DNA of 64,000 bases from Clostridia bacterium (GCA_902363595.1 CABJAP010000009.1:1-64000), one strand, 5' to 3'; shown: positions 25,553 to 35,225, counted from the stretch's first letter. The notes: a model not told the origin generated them from the letters alone. Translations and numbers: made by a program.

Positions 25553-27274
25553 ATGCAAGCAAAAGAATTGACAAATGCGGAACAGTTTGCAAGGGCTTTA
25601 AAACGAAATGGCGTTGAATTTATCTTTGGACAAAGCAATCCCACAAAGATCATGCTGGCCGCCATGGAGCTGGGGATCCGGCAAATCGGATTCAGACAGG
25701 AAAATACCGGCACCTATATGGCTCAAGCATACGCCATGGCATCAGGAAAAATCCCATGCGTAGCGGCGCAGAACGGTCCGGCTGCCACGCTGCTGGTGCC
25801 GGGGCTTTGTGAAGATTACAAGGCCGGACATCCGGTGGTAGCCATTGTACAGGAAGTCCCGCTCCACGATGCGGAAAAAAACGCTTTTCAGGAATTGGAT
25901 CATGAAAAATTGTTCGAGGGCTGCGCGAAGTGGATAAAAAAGATCTACTCGCAGGACCGAATTGAAGATTATGTGGACATGGCTTTTACAGCAGCAGCGT
26001 CGGGGAAACCCGGACCGGCCGTGCTTCTCTGTCCCCAGGATATTTTCAACGATAAGACGGCCAGGCCGGTAGTTTCACCGAGAAAGGCTTCCTTAGGCCA
26101 CTATCCGCTGGATCGAATGGTTCCGGCCCAAAGCGCGATCCAGGAAGCGGCCAAGCTGCTGCTCAATGCAGAAAATCCGCTGGTTTATGCGGGCGGAGGC
26201 ATTTTTTCCTCCAGAGCAGTGGATGAAATTCGGGAACTGCAGGATGCCTTTTGCCTTCCTGTAGCAACAACGACAATGGGCAAGGGGGCAGTTGACGAAA
26301 CCAACCCCCTCTCTGTAGGCGTCATTGGATATTACATGGGACACCGAAGCGCCACCAAATTCATGAAACCTTTGGTCCAAAGGTCCGATGTCGTTTTGCT
26401 GGTGGGCAACAGAACCAACCAGAACGGCACCGATACCTGGACCCTCCTGCCAGAGGATGCGACCTACATACACATTGACATCGATCCCATGGAAATCGGC
26501 AGGAACTATGAAGCGATTCGGTTACTGGGTGATGCCAAGCTCACCTTAAGGGCGCTCATCGATGAAATGAAAAAGGGAAACGCCACAAAACGGCGGGCTA
26601 AGAAAACGGACATAGCCGCTGAAATCGCGGATGGAAGAGCCAGGCATCAAGAAGAGATCAAGGACGTGATGTGTTCACAAATTTCACCCATTCGAATTGA
26701 ACGATTCATGGCTGAACTGGAAAGGCAAGTGGCGGACGACTGTATGGTCGTTGCTGACGCAAGCTTTTCCTCCATCTGGAATGCCAACTATATAACCGCC
26801 AAGGCGGACAGAGAATTCTATTTCCCCAGAGGTCTTGCGGGCCTGGGCTGGGGATTCCCAATGGCCATGGGCTGCAAATTGGCCAGCCCGGAAAAGCCGG
26901 TATTCAGCCTGTCAGGAGACGGAGGCTTCGCCCATACATGGAGTGAGCTTGAAACCTGCAAACGGGAAGGCATCAATGTGATCGCGGCAGTGATCAATAA
27001 TAAGATTCTGGGCTATCAGTATTACGCGGAAAAGTTCAAATTCGGCGAAGTGACAAACGCTGTCTGGATCGATATGGTGGACTACGCTAAGATTGCCGAA
27101 TCCTGCGGACTGAAAGGCCTGACCATCCGAACCGTTGAAGATATTAAGCCGGTGCTGGAAGAGGCATTTGAAGCAGTAAAAACAGAGACGGTTGTAATTG
27201 ACATAAAGACAGAAACCTTCTGTCAGCCGCCCCTGCCTATGATCGATACGCTCAAATTGGCGGAGCTGGTATAA
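25553..27274 (+). CDS. ThDP-dependent enzyme, acetolactate synthase-like family
   Basis: A 573-residue three-domain thiamine-diphosphate enzyme. Glu50 in RQENTGTYMAQAYA is the coenzyme-activating Glu. The C-terminal ThDP/Mg motif is G455-D456-G457 followed by INN. The ATG at 25553 has TAAGGAG 11 bp upstream. The family includes acetolactate synthase, oxalyl-CoA decarboxylase, sulfoacetaldehyde acetyltransferase and 2-oxoacid decarboxylases; sequence alone does not choose. Followed by an aldehyde dehydrogenase, decarboxylation or cleavage yielding an aldehyde is the most economical guess. First gene of sigma-54 operon I. Confidence 0.85.
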   Translation: MQAKELTNAEQFARALKRNGVEFIFGQSNPTKIMLAAMELGIRQIGFRQENTGTYMAQAYAMASGKIPCVAAQNGPAATLLVPGLCEDYKAGHPVVAIVQEVPLHDAEKNAFQELDHEKLFEGCAKWIKKIYSQDRIEDYVDMAFTAAASGKPGPAVLLCPQDIFNDKTARPVVSPRKASLGHYPLDRMVPAQSAIQEAAKLLLNAENPLVYAGGGIFSSRAVDEIRELQDAFCLPVATTTMGKGAVDETNPLSVGVIGYYMGHRSATKFMKPLVQRSDVVLLVGNRTNQNGTDTWTLLPEDATYIHIDIDPMEIGRNYEAIRLLGDAKLTLRALIDEMKKGNATKRRAKKTDIAAEIADGRARHQEEIKDVMCSQISPIRIERFMAELERQVADDCMVVADASFSSIWNANYITAKADREFYFPRGLAGLGWGFPMAMGCKLASPEKPVFSLSGDGGFAHTWSELETCKREGINVIAAVINNKILGYQYYAEKFKFGEVTNAVWIDMVDYAKIAESCGLKGLTIRTVEDIKPVLEEAFEAVKTETVVIDIKTETFCQPPLPMIDTLKLAELV

Positions 27275-27280
27275 CAAGGA

Positions 27281-27299
27281 TTAATACGCAGCGTATTAA
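27281..27299. promoter_or_regulatory. Perfect 19-bp dyad between the ThDP and aldehyde dehydrogenase genes
   Basis: TTAATACGC-A-GCGTATTAA is a perfect palindrome in the 57-bp gap. As RNA it could only form an 8-bp stem with a 3-base loop, and no T run follows, so an operator for a dimeric regulator is more likely than a terminator. Confidence 0.6.
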
Positions 27300-27331
27300 T
27301 ATAAATGATCAACAAGAAAGGAAAGATGATT

Positions 27332-28729
27332 ATGAGCAAAATGTTAGACGTAACAAATCCTTATACAGGAGAATTGGTTGAATCGATTAAACTGGACACA
27401 ATTGAAGAACTGAAAGAAAAAGTTGCTAAAGCGAAGGCGGCCCAGCCGGCCTGGGAGAAAACACCCATTGTTGAACGGGCCAAGCTGATCATGAGCATGA
27501 TTGACAAAATCGAAGAAAAGAGCGATGAGATCGGCCGTATCTGCGCCACAGAAATGGCAAAGCCCATCAACTCGGCTAAAGGCGAATGTTTCGACGGCGG
27601 AGAAATAGGCAGAGGCAACGTGGAACGGGCAAAACATCTATATGGAGATGTATTCACAGGAACCACGGCAGGCCGGGAATATGACCTGGGATTTTCAAGA
27701 AGAGAGGCACTGGGCGTAGTCGCCGCCATTATTCCCTTCAACTATCCCATTGAAATGTTCTTCCAGAAGACAACTCCTGCGCTGGCGATGGGTAATACGG
27801 TAATCGTAAAAGCTCCGTCCTCCAATCCTTTGGCGGTGAGAATGCTGGTGGATTGCGCTCACGAAGTTGGAATTCCGGAAGATGTTATTTCCTTTACTGC
27901 CTGTGAAAGAGCGGTATCAACGGAGGCGCTTCTGACCCATCCTGACGTGGCGGCCATCGCCCTCACCGGAAGCACAGAAACGGGCGTGGAGATGATTAAG
28001 CTGGCCGCCGACTCCATGAAGAAAACCTTTATGGAACTGGGAGGAAACGATGCCCTCATCATCTGCGAGGACGCGGACGTGGATACGGCTGTACAGGAAG
28101 CCCTGGAAGGGAGACTTTACAACAACGGACAAGTTTGCTGCGCCACAAAGCGCTACCTGGTTCCAAAGAGCATGCATGATGAGTTCGTCGCCAAGCTGAA
28201 AGAGAAAGTGCTGGCAATTCCACGGGGCAGCCAATTCGATCCTGATGCGAAAGCCATCTGCTTAGTAACCGAGAAGGCGGCGATCAAGGTGGAAGCGCAA
28301 ATTCAGCATACCGTAGAGCAGGGCGGAACCATCGTATGCGGCGGAAAGCGGGAAGGCGCCTTCATCGAACCGACCATCATCGACCATGTTTCCAAAGATG
28401 CGGATGTTGCCAAGGATATGGAAATCTTCGCCCAGGTATGGCCGATCATTACCTATGAAACAGAAGAAGAGGCGATTCAAATTGCCAATCAGTCCAGCTA
28501 CGGCCTGAGCGGCGGCGTCCTTGCGGGCGATACGGTCCGGGCATTTCGCATTGCGGATCAGATGGAATCCTCGGCCGTTATCGTAAATGGATGCAGCTGT
28601 TACAGAATGAATGAACAGCCATTCGGCGGATGTAAAGCAAGCGGTCTTGGCAATGAAGGCGTCGGCTATTCTCCGGAAGAATACAGCAGACTCAAGACCT
28701 ATGTTTTAAAGGGAGCTTTTATAAAGTAA
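27332..28729 (+). CDS. NAD(P)-dependent aldehyde dehydrogenase
   Basis: A 465-residue ALDH-superfamily enzyme. Catalytic Cys269 lies in NNGQVCCATKR and the general-base Glu in MELGGNDALI. FNYPIEMFFQKTTPALAMGN and GSTETGVEMI form the cofactor cleft. It resembles the succinate-semialdehyde dehydrogenase branch but the substrate is not set. The ATG at 27332 follows AAAGGAAAG; a longer frame begins at 27305. It probably oxidises an aldehyde made by the preceding ThDP enzyme or by a transaminase in the cluster. Confidence 0.9.
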   Translation: MSKMLDVTNPYTGELVESIKLDTIEELKEKVAKAKAAQPAWEKTPIVERAKLIMSMIDKIEEKSDEIGRICATEMAKPINSAKGECFDGGEIGRGNVERAKHLYGDVFTGTTAGREYDLGFSRREALGVVAAIIPFNYPIEMFFQKTTPALAMGNTVIVKAPSSNPLAVRMLVDCAHEVGIPEDVISFTACERAVSTEALLTHPDVAAIALTGSTETGVEMIKLAADSMKKTFMELGGNDALIICEDADVDTAVQEALEGRLYNNGQVCCATKRYLVPKSMHDEFVAKLKEKVLAIPRGSQFDPDAKAICLVTEKAAIKVEAQIQHTVEQGGTIVCGGKREGAFIEPTIIDHVSKDADVAKDMEIFAQVWPIITYETEEEAIQIANQSSYGLSGGVLAGDTVRAFRIADQMESSAVIVNGCSCYRMNEQPFGGCKASGLGNEGVGYSPEEYSRLKTYVLKGAFIK

Positions 28730-28763
28730 GCAATCCCAAACATCATCGGGAGGTGACTGTGCG

Positions 28764-29788
28764 GTGCGAGCCAGCAAAGAGTATATAAACAGTTTGATTC
28801 CCAAGGGGCTGCCTAAAGGCAAGGAGCTTTTGGAGGAAGGAAGAAAAATCGGCCCTTCCATTCAAGCGAGAAGAAGCAGACTGGTCAGAGACAGCGGCGC
28901 AGAACATTATTTGGAATTATTTAGAAAACAGGCGCTGCAAAAAGAAATTTTCTGGGTTTCACAGATCGGTCTGCCGACCGTGGAACAAACGGCGGCAGGG
29001 ATCAAAGAACTTCACGACTGGGCGGAAAAAAGAAAGCTCAATTACAATTTTACACTCTCCATACCCAGCACTTTGCTGGCCGTACCCAAAGAACTCAGAG
29101 CCTATGATATAAAAAGCACCAGCTATGTACATGAAACGTTAGAAGATTTCCTGCGCCTCGGAAACATCGAGGGTATGGAAGTGATGCAAGGGGATCAGGT
29201 GCTGGGTGTTCCAAACACCTGGGAGACAGCGATTGGCGCTTTGATAGCAGGCAGCTATCAGGTGGGCTGCATTTCGCAGCTGATGTGGAATCATCCGGGC
29301 TGCGATGAACATGATCATGCCCATTCCCATCACGGAGAAGGTACATGTTCCTACAGTGGATGCGATTAAAAACGTTTTAGGCATGGCATCGAGACTGGAA
29401 GAGAATATTGAACAATGGGAAGATGTCATTGACTTCACGTCAATCGATGAGATGGCCGCTACCTTGAAAGCGCAGGGCCGGGAGATGTTCCATCACATCC
29501 TGGACTGCCTGGACGACGCGGGACTTGACATTCACGACCCGCTCCACATGCTGCTGTTTATAAAAAAATTCGATGCGGCGCTCTTTGAAGAAACCTTTCA
29601 TCCGGCAGCTGGGAAAAACGAAAAAGCGGGACGGCCGCTACCTTCCATTCTTAGGCGGCGTATTGAATACAATCCTGCCGGGCCATAACCAGCCTTCGGA
29701 TGTGAAAGACAGGATTAACCAATCAGGCGTATTTGCAGATAACAATTTAATTGAAGCAATCCGGTTTATCAGAGACCATTCGTTATAA
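28764..29788 (+). pseudogene. Decayed B12-dependent mutase copy (two internal deletions)
   Basis: Three segments in three reading frames align in order with the intact 587-residue mutase at 35576. 28764 to about 29310 matches residues 1-184 at roughly 60% identity by eye. About 29311-29625 (PIPITEKVHVPTVDAIK to EETFHP) matches residues 321-417. About 29630-29788 (FLGGVLNTILPGH to the end) matches residues 538-583. The missing parts are residues about 185-320 and about 420-537. The second deletion removes the cobalamin-binding DxHxxG. A GGAGGTG site still precedes the GTG start. It is inactive as a mutase, and divergence shows it was an old paralogue, not a recent copy. Confidence 0.88.
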
Positions 29789-29824
29789 CACGATCGGAAG
29801 TGATAAAAGGAAGGAGTCGTAATT

Positions 29825-29932
29825 ATGGAAATTTTAATGGCATTATTTTGGGGAGGTTCCGTGGTCATATGCGGGCTAGTGGGGCTGCGTCAGTACAATA
29901 AAGAGTATCCTCCAAAGAAGGACAAAAAGTAG
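29825..29932 (+). CDS. 35-residue membrane peptide, likely symporter accessory
   Basis: A short frame with ATG at 29825 behind AAGGAAGGAG. The first 22 residues are hydrophobic (MEILMALFWGGSVVICGLVG), followed by a basic, Lys-rich tail ending PPKKDKK. It ends 16 bp before the sodium:solute symporter gene. Small single-helix proteins encoded just before such symporters are known, so an accessory role is inferred. The frame, ribosome site and membrane pattern all support a real gene. Confidence 0.72.
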   Translation: MEILMALFWGGSVVICGLVGLRQYNKEYPPKKDKK

Positions 29933-29948
29933 AAAGGAGAGCGTCGAT

Positions 29949-31544
29949 ATGAATGTATATCTTATTGGTGTCTTAATCAGTTTCGTTGTATATTTAATCG
30001 TAGCATTTGTCGTAAACAAATTCGTAAAAGGCGCGGATGATTATTTTGTCGCAGGAAGAAATGCGCCTACTGGACTTATCGTCGGATCCATGGTGGCCTC
30101 TCTTTTGAGTACAGGTGTTTTCTTAGGCGACTCGGGAGAAGCCTATAATGGGATATGGATCGCAGTCGCCGGGTGCGCGGCCATAAGCGCCGGAGGGTAT
30201 GTGGTGGGAGCCATATTCTTCAGCCGTTTTCTAAGAAGAGCAAATGTATATACCATTCCTTCCTTCTTTGAAAAGCGCTTTTGCTCCCATGCAGTTGGTA
30301 TTATGACCGTCATCGCGGTGGTGGTGGCAATGGCTGTCTATCTGCTGTCCGTTACCCAGGGCGGTGCCACACTGATGTCCAATGTAACCGGTCTGGATTA
30401 CAATATTTGTGTTTTATTGGCTGTTTTGCTCTTTACGATCATGGTTATCGCTGCCGGTTCAAAAGGCGTGCTGATAACGGACACGATTATGTTCGGCCTC
30501 TTTACTACCATTGGCGTGGTTTCCGTGATCATCGTATCAGTCAAAGCCGGAGGCTGGTGGAATATCATCGAGGATATCGCGGCCAACCCGGAAACCAGTT
30601 ACCTGCTGTCCTGGTCGGGCAAATTGGGATATTTGTATGACACTGGTCTGGAAAATGTGATCTACTTCCTGGCCTACGGTATTTGCTGGGCAGGCGTGGC
30701 ATTTTGCGGACCATGGCAGTGCTCCCGCAACATTATGGCCAAGAGCGAGCACACGGTGATCCGTTCGGCTGTCTGGGTTGTCATCGGCTGCTTCGGCGTT
30801 AACTACCTGGTCGAACTGGGAGCTGTTTTCATGCACGCTTTTGATATCGGCGATACGGAAGCGACGCAAGTATGGCTCTGGGCCGCAGGTAATGTTCTTC
30901 CAACAATCATAGGCGTTGTACTGGTAACCGGCATCATCGCCGCGGCTATTTCCTCTTCCACCACATTCCTGTCGCTGATCGGAGCATCGATTTCAAACGA
31001 TATCTTCCGCATCAAAGACAGTAAGAAGAATGTCCTGGTTTCAAGAGTTTCCATGCTGCTGGTGGCCGCCATCGTGCTGGTTGTGGCAATCACAAATCCG
31101 CCGAATATCTGGTGGATCATGCAGATCGGCGCCACAGTGGTAATCTGCGCCATGCTCCCGGTGGCTATTGCAAGTGTCTGGAGCAAGAACATTACCAAGG
31201 CCGGGGCTTTCGCAGGTATGTGCGCAGGCTTTGCCGTCAGCTTCATTATGAAGGTAATCACCACTTCCCAGGGCATCACCGTGCCGATTTATTGCGACGT
31301 ATATTTTGTAGGAACTCTCGCCAATATTGGGGCGATGATGATTGCAAACCGGCTGACCAAGGTGACACCGGAAGAAAAAGAGCAGAGAGAGGCTTTGTTC
31401 ATTGTTCCTGAGTCGGAGAAGGATCCGATTGAAATTGAAAAGACGAGAAAGGCCCTCAAAGCAAGCGTCTGGATTGGCGTAGGGATTTTCGCCTTCTGTC
31501 TGGTAACATGGATTATTCCATACTACATAGGGCTGAATGCGTAA
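29949..31544 (+). CDS. Sodium:solute symporter (SSS family)
   Basis: A 531-residue inner-membrane transporter with about 13 helices. Family features include DDYFVAGRNAPTGLIVGSMVAS near residue 30 and ISSSTTFLSLIGASISNDIF near residue 335, which form sodium and substrate sites. SSS proteins import amino acids, sugars, carboxylates or taurine-like compounds with Na+. Its operon places it as the importer of the compound degraded by this cluster; the compound is unknown. Confidence 0.92.
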   Translation: MNVYLIGVLISFVVYLIVAFVVNKFVKGADDYFVAGRNAPTGLIVGSMVASLLSTGVFLGDSGEAYNGIWIAVAGCAAISAGGYVVGAIFFSRFLRRANVYTIPSFFEKRFCSHAVGIMTVIAVVVAMAVYLLSVTQGGATLMSNVTGLDYNICVLLAVLLFTIMVIAAGSKGVLITDTIMFGLFTTIGVVSVIIVSVKAGGWWNIIEDIAANPETSYLLSWSGKLGYLYDTGLENVIYFLAYGICWAGVAFCGPWQCSRNIMAKSEHTVIRSAVWVVIGCFGVNYLVELGAVFMHAFDIGDTEATQVWLWAAGNVLPTIIGVVLVTGIIAAAISSSTTFLSLIGASISNDIFRIKDSKKNVLVSRVSMLLVAAIVLVVAITNPPNIWWIMQIGATVVICAMLPVAIASVWSKNITKAGAFAGMCAGFAVSFIMKVITTSQGITVPIYCDVYFVGTLANIGAMMIANRLTKVTPEEKEQREALFIVPESEKDPIEIEKTRKALKASVWIGVGIFAFCLVTWIIPYYIGLNA

Positions 31545-31572
31545 CATTCGGACCTGTAAGCAACACCCATTT

Positions 31573-31608
31573 GCAGATGCACCGGGAAATACTCCGGGTG
31601 CATCTGCT
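31573..31608 (+). other. Strong hairpin between symporter and aminotransferase genes
   Basis: GCAGATGCACCGG pairs with CCGGGTGCATCTGC with one bulge. No T run follows, so it may stabilise or divide the message rather than end it. The rest of the 31545-31721 gap shows no gene. Confidence 0.6.
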
Positions 31609-31721
31609 TGCTTGTTAGAAATAAACGAGTTGGAAGGAGAAATTCGGGGAACGCTGCCCTTGGATGAAGCGAGGGCCTTGGGAAAAGCCATATAAAGCTT
31701 TCCATGTAAAAGGAGGAGAAC

Positions 31722-33044
31722 ATGCGTAAGAGCGCGGAAATTTTTCAGGAAGCCAGTAAGTTAATGGTAGGCGGCGGATGCGCGGGCGGAAGGATCCATG
31801 CGGCGCTGGGAACGCCCTTTTATATCGACCATGCGGACGGAAGCCATGTATTTCATGTTGACGGAGAGGAATTCATCGATTATCACTGCGGAGCAGGAGC
31901 CTTGCTTTTCGGGTGGAATCATCCCAGGATCCGCGAAGCCATCATCAAATGCGTGGACAAAGGCTTTTTCATGAACTTTGATTCCCCGGCGACATTAGAA
32001 TTTGCACGTTTGTTTAAAAAGCTCGTTCCAACCGTTGAAAAAATACGCTTGACCAACTCGGGCACAGAAGCGACGCTGGCGGCAATCCGGGCGGCGAGGG
32101 CATACACGAAGAAGAATCTGATTATTAAAATGGACGGACATTTTCACGGAATGCATGAAATGATCTGGTTCAATGGCGGCTGCGGCAGTGATTTGGACAA
32201 GTACGGCCAAACGAGGAGCGTGACGCCTGCCACGCCGGGGTTTCCTGCGGGGGCCGAGAAGAACGTCAAGCTGATTGAATTCAATAATCTGGATGCGGTT
32301 AAGCACGTATTTGAAACGTACAGAGGCGATATTGCCGCCATAATCATGGAACCTGTGAACTATGACTGCGGCTGCGTGCCGTCTACCAGAGAATATATGA
32401 AACAGGTCAGAGAGCTTTGTACGAAAGAAGGTATCCTGCTGATCTTCGACGAGGTGATCTCCGGGCTGCGTTTCCGGCCGGGAAGCGCCCAGGGCTACTA
32501 TGGAATAAAACCGGATTTATCCACATTCGCCAAAGCGATAGCCAACGGGTTCTCTCTGGCCCTGGTGGGAGGAAAGGCGGAGATCATGGAGCTGTTCAAT
32601 CCGACAGGACCGGTGATTTGCAGCGGCACAAGCTCCGGCAATTTGATGTCGGTCATGGCCGCAATCGAATGCCTGAAAATGGCTATGGAACCCGGATTTT
32701 ACGATCAGGTGGAAAAGATTGAAAAAAACCTGTGCGGAGAGCTGAACGCTTTGTTTGGCAAGCACGGTATTCCGGGCCATATCCGCAGCCAGGGAGCCCA
32801 ATTTGCTTTTTATTTTGGCTATGACGATCCGCAAATGGACTATATTTTATCAGAAACTGTAAAACATTATCATCCCCAGCTGTACCGGCGTTTTACCAGG
32901 GAATGTTTAGCAGAACACCTTTATGTCTTTGACGGCGGCGGAAAACCTTTTCCCCAGCACAACGGGTTCACAATCGCCCATACGGAGGATGATATTGCTT
33001 TGACAATTTCCAAAGTGGATGGGATTTTTAAACGACTTAAATAA
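31722..33044 (+). CDS. Class III PLP enzyme, glutamate-1-semialdehyde aminomutase-like (copy 1)
   Basis: A 440-residue fold-type I PLP enzyme. The cofactor Lys is K271 in TFAKAIANGF and the ring-contacting Asp lies in LLIFDEVISGLRFRPG. TNSGTEATLAAIRAARA is the phosphate region. These match glutamate-1-semialdehyde 2,1-aminomutase and related class III aminotransferases. No haem-synthesis genes are near, so a catabolic aminotransfer or amino shift is more likely. RBS AGGAGG precedes the ATG. Last gene of operon I, about one third identical by eye to copy 2. Confidence 0.88.
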   Translation: MRKSAEIFQEASKLMVGGGCAGGRIHAALGTPFYIDHADGSHVFHVDGEEFIDYHCGAGALLFGWNHPRIREAIIKCVDKGFFMNFDSPATLEFARLFKKLVPTVEKIRLTNSGTEATLAAIRAARAYTKKNLIIKMDGHFHGMHEMIWFNGGCGSDLDKYGQTRSVTPATPGFPAGAEKNVKLIEFNNLDAVKHVFETYRGDIAAIIMEPVNYDCGCVPSTREYMKQVRELCTKEGILLIFDEVISGLRFRPGSAQGYYGIKPDLSTFAKAIANGFSLALVGGKAEIMELFNPTGPVICSGTSSGNLMSVMAAIECLKMAMEPGFYDQVEKIEKNLCGELNALFGKHGIPGHIRSQGAQFAFYFGYDDPQMDYILSETVKHYHPQLYRRFTRECLAEHLYVFDGGGKPFPQHNGFTIAHTEDDIALTISKVDGIFKRLK

Positions 33045-33065
33045 GTGAAACTTCCCTGATTATAG

Positions 33066-33113
33066 AAAAAGGAAGCGACTTGGCAGGATGAAAGGCCAAA
33101 CCGGTTCCTTTTT
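33066..33113. terminator. Bidirectional terminator between operon I and the activator gene
   Basis: AAAAAGGAA...TTGG pairs with CCAA...TTCCTTTTT. A runs on one side and T runs on the other allow it to serve both converging units. Confidence 0.85.
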
Positions 33114-33122
33114 GATGGATTG

Positions 33123-35225
33123 CTATTGGATGAATTGCTTGAGCAGCTGATATCCCCGATCGGTGAGTAGTGCTCCCTGCTTTGTTTTTCCCACTGTAAT
33201 ATAGCCCATTGCTTCTAATTTCTTCAACCTGCTTTTTATCTTGGATTCGGTGAGCTGGAGAGCCTGGGCGCTCTGAGTTTTGCATATGGAATTTCTGCCC
33301 GCCGTCACGCCCTGGTTTTGCAGGCGGAAAATGGCTTCTAATATGGCAATCAGATCCGGGCCGATGTAATCGCCTTTGACGGCCGCTTCTTCCCGGCCGG
33401 GTTTTCCGGTTTGGGCTGGTGATTCCGTTTCAGCCAGAGGGTCGGTCTGCAGATTGTTTTCAAAATAAACGTTGAGCATGTCCAGGGCTTCTTCCCGGTC
33501 GGAAAGGGATGAAAGCATGTTCATGTATTCGGCCGCGGTCCTCAGCTCCCGGGCATTGCCGGGCCAAGTGTAGGAAATGAGCTTGTCCCTGATATTGGGC
33601 AGGTTTGCCAGGGCTTTGGCCTGCTGGGATTCCAGCAGGTGGGAGATGATCTCCATAATATCCTCGGGGCGCTCTCTCAGAGGCTGCAGCCGCAGGTTGA
33701 GCACCTTGATGCGGTAGTAAAGATCTTCCCGGAAGGTTCCCTCGCGGATGGCCGCCTGCAGGTCCTTGTTGGTGGCGCAGATGATTCGCACATCCACAGG
33801 AATCACATCCGTTCCGCCGACCCGCACCACTTCCTTTTCCTCCAGAACGCGCAGCAGCTTGGCCTGAACGGGCAGGGACGCATCGCCGATCTCATCGAGA
33901 AAAATGGTCCCCTGATGAGCCAGCTCGAACATGCCTGCCTTACCGTTTTTCAAGGCCCCGGTAAAAGCCCCTTCCATATACCCGAAAAGCTCGCTCTCCG
34001 CCAGGGTTTCCGGCAGAGCCGCGAAGTTGATGGCCACGAAGTTGGATTCCCGGCGGGAGGACATATTGTGAATAGACTGTGCGAACAGCTCCTTTCCGGT
34101 GCCCGATTCGCCGGTGATCAATACGGGAAACTCGGTCTTGGCATAGACCTTGGCCAGTTTTTTGCTCCGCTCCATCAAGGTGCTGGAACCGAGGATATCG
34201 TCAAAGGTATATTTGGCTGTAAACCCGGTGGCTCTCAATTTTTTTCGAACCATGCCCTCTCTTTTTTTTAAAGTGGACAGCGGCAGCAGAGTGAAGGCTT
34301 TGTTTTGACTCTTGTCAACGTCCATTTCAAAGGAAGAGAGCAGCAGCTTTTGATTTTCAATGGTGACCAGAGTGTCGGTGAGCGGAACATTGGCGGCAAT
34401 ATAGGAGAGCAGTTCGGGCTGATCGCGGAAAACCTCCTTATAATCCATGCCCATGATTTCCTGGGGATCCCGAATCTCAAAGTATTTATTGGCCGTTTCA
34501 TTGAATAAGATGATTTCATCGTTTTCATTGATTACAAAGGTAATGTTGTTGTTGATATCGCATATCTTTTCAAAATTATTTTTCAGTGTATTGGCCTGTT
34601 CTAAGGTGTTTTGCAGCTGGTAGCAGGATGCGGTGAAAAGGCGGATGCTGTCGTTGTAATAGGCCTTTGTAAAATCGGAAGGAAGATCAAAGGCCCGTAT
34701 GATATCGATGATGGTATATAAAGAAATTTTTCTCAGACCGATATCGATATAAGGGCAGTCCAGCTTGGGGCAATCCTCCGGCACGCCTGTATAAATAACA
34801 GCATCGACCTGGGAGGTATCGATGTTATTTCCGGGAGCATAAGCCCTCATATTAATATGATTGATCCCCAGTTCAATGAAGGAGCGGATGGTTTCGTTGG
34901 CAGCATCCATGTGCTGGTTGACGATGAGCACGTTGGAGCCGTCCGGCAGAGATACTACTTTTTCCAGGGCCTGGCCGGATAAATCCCTTTTCTGGAGGAT
35001 CAAGGTCGTATTGGGAAACCGTTCCCTGACAAGATTGACGGTCCGATGGGATATGATGGCGGCGGTGGGCACAAAATCCAGGTCAAACAGCTTTGATGGG
35101 CGTATGGATACAATATCTAACACATCTTCAAAGTAGGTTTGGATGGTATTGGTTAAAAATTCAAGGATGGTGGGGTCACTGATACAGATCAGCAATTTTT
35201 TGTTTTTCTGCTCCAAAGTTTCCAT
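33123..35225 (-). CDS. Sigma-54-dependent activator with non-Fis C-terminal domain
   Basis: A 700-residue enhancer-binding protein. Residues 1-190 form an N-terminal sensor, possibly PrpR-N-like with two lobes; 205-320 is a PAS-like domain; 342-575 is the AAA+ domain with Walker A GESGTGKE (372-379), GAFTGA (419-424) and Walker B TIFLDEI (440-446). The C-terminus (about 620-700) does not look like Fis; AILEAIF, LTESKIKSRLKKLEAMGYI and LTDRGYQLL read as a winged helix. It lies between the two sigma-54 operons and is the obvious candidate for their regulator. The inducer is unknown. Confidence 0.92.
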   Translation of the reverse strand: METLEQKNKKLLICISDPTILEFLTNTIQTYFEDVLDIVSIRPSKLFDLDFVPTAAIISHRTVNLVRERFPNTTLILQKRDLSGQALEKVVSLPDGSNVLIVNQHMDAANETIRSFIELGINHINMRAYAPGNNIDTSQVDAVIYTGVPEDCPKLDCPYIDIGLRKISLYTIIDIIRAFDLPSDFTKAYYNDSIRLFTASCYQLQNTLEQANTLKNNFEKICDINNNITFVINENDEIILFNETANKYFEIRDPQEIMGMDYKEVFRDQPELLSYIAANVPLTDTLVTIENQKLLLSSFEMDVDKSQNKAFTLLPLSTLKKREGMVRKKLRATGFTAKYTFDDILGSSTLMERSKKLAKVYAKTEFPVLITGESGTGKELFAQSIHNMSSRRESNFVAINFAALPETLAESELFGYMEGAFTGALKNGKAGMFELAHQGTIFLDEIGDASLPVQAKLLRVLEEKEVVRVGGTDVIPVDVRIICATNKDLQAAIREGTFREDLYYRIKVLNLRLQPLRERPEDIMEIISHLLESQQAKALANLPNIRDKLISYTWPGNARELRTAAEYMNMLSSLSDREEALDMLNVYFENNLQTDPLAETESPAQTGKPGREEAAVKGDYIGPDLIAILEAIFRLQNQGVTAGRNSICKTQSAQALQLTESKIKSRLKKLEAMGYITVGKTKQGALLTDRGYQLLKQFIQ

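Noticed and set aside
31620-31701. Short open frame before the first class III PLP gene
   Set aside because: About 20 codons without a usable start; probably chance.
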